Shown here: positions 6,652 through 10,366 of the stretch, in pieces
How positions within the stretch are numbered: the stretch's first letter is position 1
How the letters are laid out: each line of letters begins with the position of its first letter
Assembly: GCA_041569895.1 (NCBI GenBank)
Contig: JBFFXF010000264.1
Location: 1-10,366, forward strand
Direction: 5' to 3'
Length of the DNA stretch: 10,366 nt
DNA from: JBFFXF01 sp041569895
GTDB taxonomy: Bacteria; Planctomycetota; UBA8108; JACQVS01
Made by a program: the position numbers and the translations under genes
The notes under the pieces: model-generated
The model's input: the letters and a program-made list of their open reading frames with translations, nothing else
Database searches by the model: none
What the model was told of the DNA's origin: nothing

Positions 6652-7766
6652 GCGGGGAGCGCACGCCCCACGCCTCCTTCGACCGCTCGCGGCTGCGGTT
6701 TCGACCGGTCGCGGAGCGCGCCAGCCGGTTCCGCATCGACGACATCGCGGTCGATCCGGACGCGCCGCCGCCGCCCGGCGCGATGGCGGATGACATCGAC
6801 TGGCTCGCCGGCGTGATTCGCGACGCGCGGGCGCGCGGCGCACCGGTGATCCTCTGCCACGGCGCCCACCTGATCAAGAACGGCGCGGCGCCGCTCTTGA
6901 TCCGCATGGTCGAGGAGGGCCTGCTGAGCCACGTCGCCACCAACGGCGCCGGCTCGATCCACGACTGGGAGTTCGCGCACCTCGGACGGAGCACCGAGGT
7001 GGTGCGCGACAACGTCGCCGTCGGCGAGTTCGGCATCTGGGAGGAGACGGGATCACACATGTCGGCGGCTCTCCACGTCGGGGCGCTCGAGGGAATCGGT
7101 CACGGCGAGGCGATCGGCGCCCTGATCGCGCACGATGGCATCGACGTGCCGGACGCCGATGCGCTCCGGAAGATCGTCCGCGACGGGCTCGACGGCAAGG
7201 GCTCGAAGGAGAGAGCGGCGGCGGCGCTCGACCTCCTCTCGGCGATCGACGACGGCCTCATGAAGCCGGGCCGCCTCGCCGTCGATCACCCGTGGAAGCA
7301 CCGCAGCATCCAGGCGGCGTGCTTCAGGCGACGGGTTCCGTTCACCGTCCACCCCGGCATCGGCCAGGACATCGTCTACTCGCACCCGCTGCACCGCGGC
7401 GGCGCCGTCGGTCGCGCCGCGATGGCCGATTTCACGACGTACGCGGCGTCGATCGCCAGCCTCGAGGGCGGCGTGTACCTCTCGGTCGGCTCCGCGGTGA
7501 TGTCGCCGATGATCTTCGAGAAGTCGCTCTCGATGGCGCGCAACGTCCTCGGGCAGGAGGGGAAGGATCTGACGAACTTCACCATTGTCGTGAACGATCT
7601 CGCCGCCGTCGACTGGGACTGGTCGCGCGGCGAGCCGCCGGTGGACAGTCCCGCGTACTACGTCCGGTTCATGAAGTCGTTCTCGCGCATGGGCGGGCGA
7701 CTCCGCTACATCGGCGGCGACAACACGACGCTGCTCGGCAACCTGTACCACCGGCTCCGCAGATGA
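6648..7766 (+). CDS. Deoxyhypusine-synthase-like protein, uncharacterised bacterial family
   Basis: A 372-residue soluble protein. By eye it follows the order of deoxyhypusine synthase, a Rossmann-like NAD enzyme: an early segment VILCHGAHLIKNGAAPLLI at 67-85, a Gly-rich NGAGSIHDWEFA at 99-110 where the synthase has its TGAN/AGG-type motif, a WEETGSH turn at 131-137, VPFTVHPGIGQDIVYSHP at 230-247 matching the IPVFSPALTDGSLGD region, and VYLSVGSAVMSPMIF at 276-290 matching the catalytic GGGVVK region. In that last alignment the synthase lysine is replaced by Ser (about S286). The normal reaction, transfer of aminobutyl from spermidine to a lysine of eIF5A, is therefore unlikely, and bacteria lack eIF5A. 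I regard it as a fold relative of unknown function. GGAGG at 6633-6637 is a ribosome site; the ATG overlaps the upstream stop. It is also coupled to the HAD phosphatase. Confidence 0.6.
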   Translation: MSGERTPHASFDRSRLRFRPVAERASRFRIDDIAVDPDAPPPPGAMADDIDWLAGVIRDARARGAPVILCHGAHLIKNGAAPLLIRMVEEGLLSHVATNGAGSIHDWEFAHLGRSTEVVRDNVAVGEFGIWEETGSHMSAALHVGALEGIGHGEAIGALIAHDGIDVPDADALRKIVRDGLDGKGSKERAAAALDLLSAIDDGLMKPGRLAVDHPWKHRSIQAACFRRRVPFTVHPGIGQDIVYSHPLHRGGAVGRAAMADFTTYAASIASLEGGVYLSVGSAVMSPMIFEKSLSMARNVLGQEGKDLTNFTIVVNDLAAVDWDWSRGEPPVDSPAYYVRFMKSFSRMGGRLRYIGGDNTTLLGNLYHRLRR

Positions 7767-8551
7767 AGATGAAGACTGCCGCGATACTGCTCGACTTCGA
7801 CGGCACGCTGGTCGACTCGCTCGTCGACCTGCACCGTTCGGTGAACCACGCGCTCGGACGCTTCGGCCGCGCGCCTCTCGACATCGAGCGCGTGCGGTCC
7901 TACATCGGCGACGGCGTTCGCGTGCTGCTGGCGAGGTCGCTGCTCGGCTGGAACGGCACGGGCATCGTGGCGCAGGCCGACCTCGAGGGCACGACGCGCG
8001 CGGCCATCGAGGAGCTCGAGGCCTCACGCCAGGCGGCCATCGACGATCTCCTCCAGCGCGCCGCGGAGCTTCGCGACCCGACGCTCCAGGAGGCGATCGA
8101 CGCGTTCCGGGAGCACTACCGGGCGCACCTCGCCGACCACACCCGCTGCTACGAGGGCGTGCCCGAGACGCTCGCGGAGCTGCGCGAGCTCGGAGTCGAG
8201 CTCGCCATCGTCAGCAACAAGCCGGAAGCGTACACGCGCGAGATCGCCAGGCGCGTCTCGATCGAGCGGCACTTTCGCGTCATCGTCGGCGGGGACACCG
8301 CGTCCGAGACGAAACCCGGCGCGGCGCCGATCCGACACGCCCTCGAGGCGCTCGGAGGCGTCGAGGCGAGCGCCGCGCTGATGGTCGGCGACAGCGTCAA
8401 TGACATCGTCGCCGGCCAGAACGCCGGGTGTCCGACGGTGCTGACGACCTACGGTCTCGCCGACCCGCGCGTCGTCGCGGCGTACGGCCCCGACTTCACC
8501 ATCGCTCGTTTCGAGGAGCTCAAGGCAATCGCCGCAGGGAGGTCCCGATGA
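7763..8551 (+). CDS. HAD-superfamily phosphatase, phosphoglycolate phosphatase (Gph)-like
   Basis: A 262-residue cytoplasmic hydrolase with all four HAD motifs: I, LLDFDGTLVDS with nucleophile D11 and acid D13; II, IVSNK with S151; III, K184 in SETKPG; IV, MVGDSVNDIVAGQNAGC with D210 and D214. The layout, with a helical cap after motif I, is that of Gph and related subfamily IA phosphatases, which act on phosphoglycolate or other small phosphate monoesters. It is about 35-40 residues longer than typical Gph (near 225); the extra lies in the cap at about 65-115, a helix-forming Ala/Glu/Leu-rich stretch (TTRAAIEELEASRQAAIDDL). Substrate cannot be inferred with confidence. The start overlaps the previous stop as ATGA, and a second in-frame ATG at 7769 is possible. 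It sits between the deoxyhypusine-synthase-like gene and the exported protein. Confidence 0.88.
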   Translation: MKMKTAAILLDFDGTLVDSLVDLHRSVNHALGRFGRAPLDIERVRSYIGDGVRVLLARSLLGWNGTGIVAQADLEGTTRAAIEELEASRQAAIDDLLQRAAELRDPTLQEAIDAFREHYRAHLADHTRCYEGVPETLAELRELGVELAIVSNKPEAYTREIARRVSIERHFRVIVGGDTASETKPGAAPIRHALEALGGVEASAALMVGDSVNDIVAGQNAGCPTVLTTYGLADPRVVAAYGPDFTIARFEELKAIAAGRSR

Positions 8552-9528
8552 AGCCAACCGCACCGCTGACACTGCGAGCCATGGCGCCCGTCGCCCTGAT
8601 CGTCGCGCTCTGCCCGTCGATCACCGGGAGCGCGGCCGACGACGAGAAGGAGAAGACGCTCCGATTCTGGCTCGAGAACATGGCCTGGCACCACGACTAC
8701 ACGGTCGACGAGATGGCGAGCGCGCTCGACGTCGAGCCGCCACGCGTCCGCGAGCTGCTCGAGCGCTTCGGCATCGATCCGGCGAAGAAGCCGGCCGAGA
8801 AGAAACGGGAGACCATCAAGGTGCTCCCCTACCCCGGCGGGCGCCACCCGCGGATCGGCTTCCTCGACGGCGCCGTCGACCCGCACCGCGACACCAAGGT
8901 GAGCGTCTTCCCGCCGTGGTCGAAGAGCGGCTACATCGTCGTCGACTTCCCGGAAGCGCTCTGGAGCCAGCACGGACTGGTGTACCTCGCCCACACGCAC
9001 ATCCCGACGGTGTGGGACAAGAAGGGAATCAAGCTCGAGCGCCAGGACTGGAAACGCAAGAAGGACGGCCTGCTCGAGTCACGCCGCGTGCTGCCGAACA
9101 AGCTCGAGTTCACGGCACGCGTGCTGCCGCGGAAGGAGAGCGTCGACATGGAGCTCCGCCTCGAGAACGGCACCGACGAGCGCTTCACCGACCTGCGCAC
9201 GCAGATCTGCGTCCTGCTCAAGGGCGCCCCCCAGCTCAACGACCTGACCAACGACAACAAGAAGATCGTCGGCCCCGCCGTCGCCGTCCGGGCGCGCGAC
9301 GCGGCCCGCTGGGTGGTCACCGCCTGGGACCGCGCGCGCCCGTGGAACAACGAACGCTGCCCCTGCATGCACTCCGACCCGGTCTTCCCGGACCTCGACC
9401 CCGGCAAGAAGGCCACCGTGCGCGGACGGATCTTCTTTTACGAGGGCGACGACATCGAGGCGGAGATCGAGCGCCGCCGGGTTGCGGGGACTTTGATTCC
9501 GGGGGCGAGACCGGCGCCGGGGCGGTGA
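8548..9528 (+). CDS. Exported protein of unknown function, HTH-like N-terminus and beta-rich body
   Basis: A 326-residue protein with a signal peptide (RAMAPVALIVALCPSITGSA, cleavage near 28-30). Residues about 36-77 (FWLENMAWHHDYTVDEMASAL, then LDVEPPRVRELLERFGI) read like a helix-turn-helix of the type used to read DNA, odd in an exported protein. After a Lys-rich linker (about 79-90) comes a beta-rich body: HPRIGFLDGAVDPHRDTKVSV at 100-120, GLVYLAHTHIPTVWD at 143-157, MELRLENGTDERFTDLR at 201-217, and a final CPCMHSDPVFPDLDPG at 271-286 before GRIFFYEGDD. I recall this body from hypothetical proteins of Planctomycetota and relatives, without an assigned function. His and Cys residues of CPCMH could bind a metal. 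A strong ribosome site, AGGGAGG at 8536-8542, lies five bases before the ATG, which overlaps the HAD stop. It is the last gene of the operon and converges on the sigma-factor region. Confidence 0.75.
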   Translation: MKPTAPLTLRAMAPVALIVALCPSITGSAADDEKEKTLRFWLENMAWHHDYTVDEMASALDVEPPRVRELLERFGIDPAKKPAEKKRETIKVLPYPGGRHPRIGFLDGAVDPHRDTKVSVFPPWSKSGYIVVDFPEALWSQHGLVYLAHTHIPTVWDKKGIKLERQDWKRKKDGLLESRRVLPNKLEFTARVLPRKESVDMELRLENGTDERFTDLRTQICVLLKGAPQLNDLTNDNKKIVGPAVAVRARDAARWVVTAWDRARPWNNERCPCMHSDPVFPDLDPGKKATVRGRIFFYEGDDIEAEIERRRVAGTLIPGARPAPGR

Positions 9529-9558
9529 CGACGAGTCCCGTGGCCGTGCGCCGTCACG

Positions 9559-9657
9559 CTACTCGAGAGCGGACCTCACGCCTCTGCGGCTGAGGGTGTC
9601 GAGCCTCGCGAGGAGGAGGAGAATGGCGGCGAGAACGATTCGAGGCTTCATGCTCAT
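9559..9657 (-). CDS. Small hydrophobic peptide (32 aa) coupled to the sigma factor
   Basis: A possible 32-residue gene. Its ATG at 9655-9657 overlaps the sigma-factor stop by ATGA, and AGAGAGG lies eight bases upstream at 9666-9672, so translation is plausible. The sequence has a Lys-Arg start (MSMKPR), a hydrophobic run IVLAAILLLLARL at 7-19 and a basic tail (SRRGVRS), so it would sit in or against the membrane. It could be a tiny membrane peptide, or the leftover signal peptide of a degraded larger gene: nothing recognisable follows the TAG at 9559. I recognise no family. Confidence 0.4.
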   Translation of the reverse strand: MSMKPRIVLAAILLLLARLDTLSRRGVRSALE

Positions 9658-10331
9658 GAGCAGAGCCTCTCTGTCGACCACGCTCGAAGTTTGGCGCGGA
9701 TTCTGCGCCTCGCCCGATAGAGCGTCCAGGACGCCTCCTCGGGCCGCATGCCGAGCGAGCGCGCGACCTCGCCGACCTCGCTGCCGTGAAACGACACGTC
9801 GACCCAGAGGATCACCTCCAGGGGCGGGAGTCTCCTCAACACCGACAGCAGCACCTCGACGAGCTCCTCGTACACGCCCGCGGCAACGGCCTCGGCGCAG
9901 TGGGACGCCGCGGCTTCGGCTTCGTCTGCGGCATCGTCTGCGCCCAGGGATTCTGTCCCCCGGACCCGTACGCGCCACCGTCGGTCAAGGTTGGAGAGCT
10001 CCCCCCTGACGAACGCCAGAAGCCAGCGAACTCTGGCGGGGCCACGGATTCCCGCCAGCTTCCCGCGCTTCAGGTAGAGAGCCAGGATGATCTCGTCGAG
10101 GACGTCATGGAACGTCATCGCGGCGCGCACGGCGGCCGAGGTGCGCTGTCCGATGAAGGGTGCCATGGCCCGGATGCTCTCGGCGATGGAGTTGAACGCC
10201 GCCTGGTCAGCCGCCACTCCAGGAGCCGCGCGTGCCTGCCCGCCGTTCCCCGAGCAGCGCTCCGCGACCTCGTGTACCCGACTCACAGCGGCCTTGCCAT
10301 TCACCCTGACCGAATTGCCGATCCCGATCAC
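9654..10331 (-). CDS. ECF-like RNA polymerase sigma factor (sigma-70 family)
   Basis: A protein of up to 225 residues that looks like a divergent ECF sigma factor, which directs RNA polymerase to a set of target promoters. The region 2-like part is at about 47-120: TFHDVLDEIILALYL (the core-binding D-x-x-x-E pattern) then RVRWLLAFVRGELSNLDRRW, where ECF factors have their RNxxxDxxRR. After an acidic linker (130-150), region 4 is clear at about 155-217: LLSVLRRLPPLEVILWVDVSF, then the HTH VGEVARSLGMRPEEASWTLYRARRRIRAKL. Residues 1-45 match nothing I know. The start is uncertain: GTG at 10331 forms a GTGA overlap with a possible upstream gene, but GTGs at codons 10 and 16 are alternatives and the ribosome sites are weak. 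Region 2 is poorly conserved, so a sigma-like regulator is possible. No anti-sigma factor is seen. Confidence 0.72.
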   Translation of the reverse strand: MIGIGNSVRVNGKAAVSRVHEVAERCSGNGGQARAAPGVAADQAAFNSIAESIRAMAPFIGQRTSAAVRAAMTFHDVLDEIILALYLKRGKLAGIRGPARVRWLLAFVRGELSNLDRRWRVRVRGTESLGADDAADEAEAAASHCAEAVAAGVYEELVEVLLSVLRRLPPLEVILWVDVSFHGSEVGEVARSLGMRPEEASWTLYRARRRIRAKLRAWSTERLCS

Positions 10332-10366
10332 GCATGCCGGTCCAGCAGGAATTCCCCGAACTCGAC
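10328..10366 (-). CDS. Possible 3' end of an upstream gene
   Basis: On the minus strand a frame open from the window edge ends VEFGEFLLDRHA then TGA at 10328-10330. That stop overlaps the GTG proposed as the sigma-factor start as GTGA, the same kind of overlap seen elsewhere in this window. With only 12 codons visible no product can be named, and the frame could be open by chance. Confidence 0.3.
   Translation of the reverse strand, partial: VEFGEFLLDRHA

Noticed and set aside
9525..9557. GTGACG/CGTCAC inverted repeat between the convergent genes as a terminator
   Set aside because: Six-base stem around a 21-base loop with no T-run on either strand.

Overview
The window is a very GC-rich bacterial chromosomal segment, densely coded on both strands, with G/C-biased third codon positions throughout. 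The gene content (an HzsA-related secreted protein with a CXXCH haem site, CheX with a stand-alone CheY, an exported protein of a type I associate with Planctomycetota, and an ECF-like sigma factor) suggests Planctomycetota or a neighbouring phylum such as Acidobacteriota or a Verrucomicrobia relative. This is inference; there is no rRNA or tRNA gene to place it. I found no mobile element, CRISPR array, phage gene or RNA gene, and no gene-free stretch over 300 bases.

Layout: (1) 1-2537, minus strand: a large exported HzsA-related protein whose 3' end is cut off by the window edge. (2) 2631-3986, plus: an MFS drug-efflux type transporter, divergent from it. (3) 4020-4376 and 4417-4944, both minus: a cheX-cheY pair. 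(4) 5088-6122, minus: a PLP-dependent threonine aldolase. (5) 6123-6303: a divergent promoter region with a hexanucleotide repeat that forms a 19-bp perfect hairpin. (6) 6304-9528, plus: four genes joined by three identical 4-base ATGA stop/start overlaps (DUF488 protein, deoxyhypusine-synthase-like protein, HAD phosphatase, exported protein of unknown function). (7) 9559-10366, minus: a tiny hydrophobic peptide, an ECF-like sigma factor and probably the last codons of another gene, again joined by 4-base overlaps.

How the genes may work together: CheX is a CheY-P phosphatase, so the adjacent CheX and CheY form a self-contained phospho-signal output and reset module whose kinase is elsewhere. 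The four-gene plus-strand operon is the most interesting unit. Its central gene looks like a bacterial deoxyhypusine-synthase-fold protein that appears to lack the catalytic lysine, and it is translationally coupled to a phosphatase and an exported protein, which suggests an undescribed pathway or modification system. The HzsA-related gene is real but easy to miss, because its frame runs off the window and a long open shadow frame lies opposite it.
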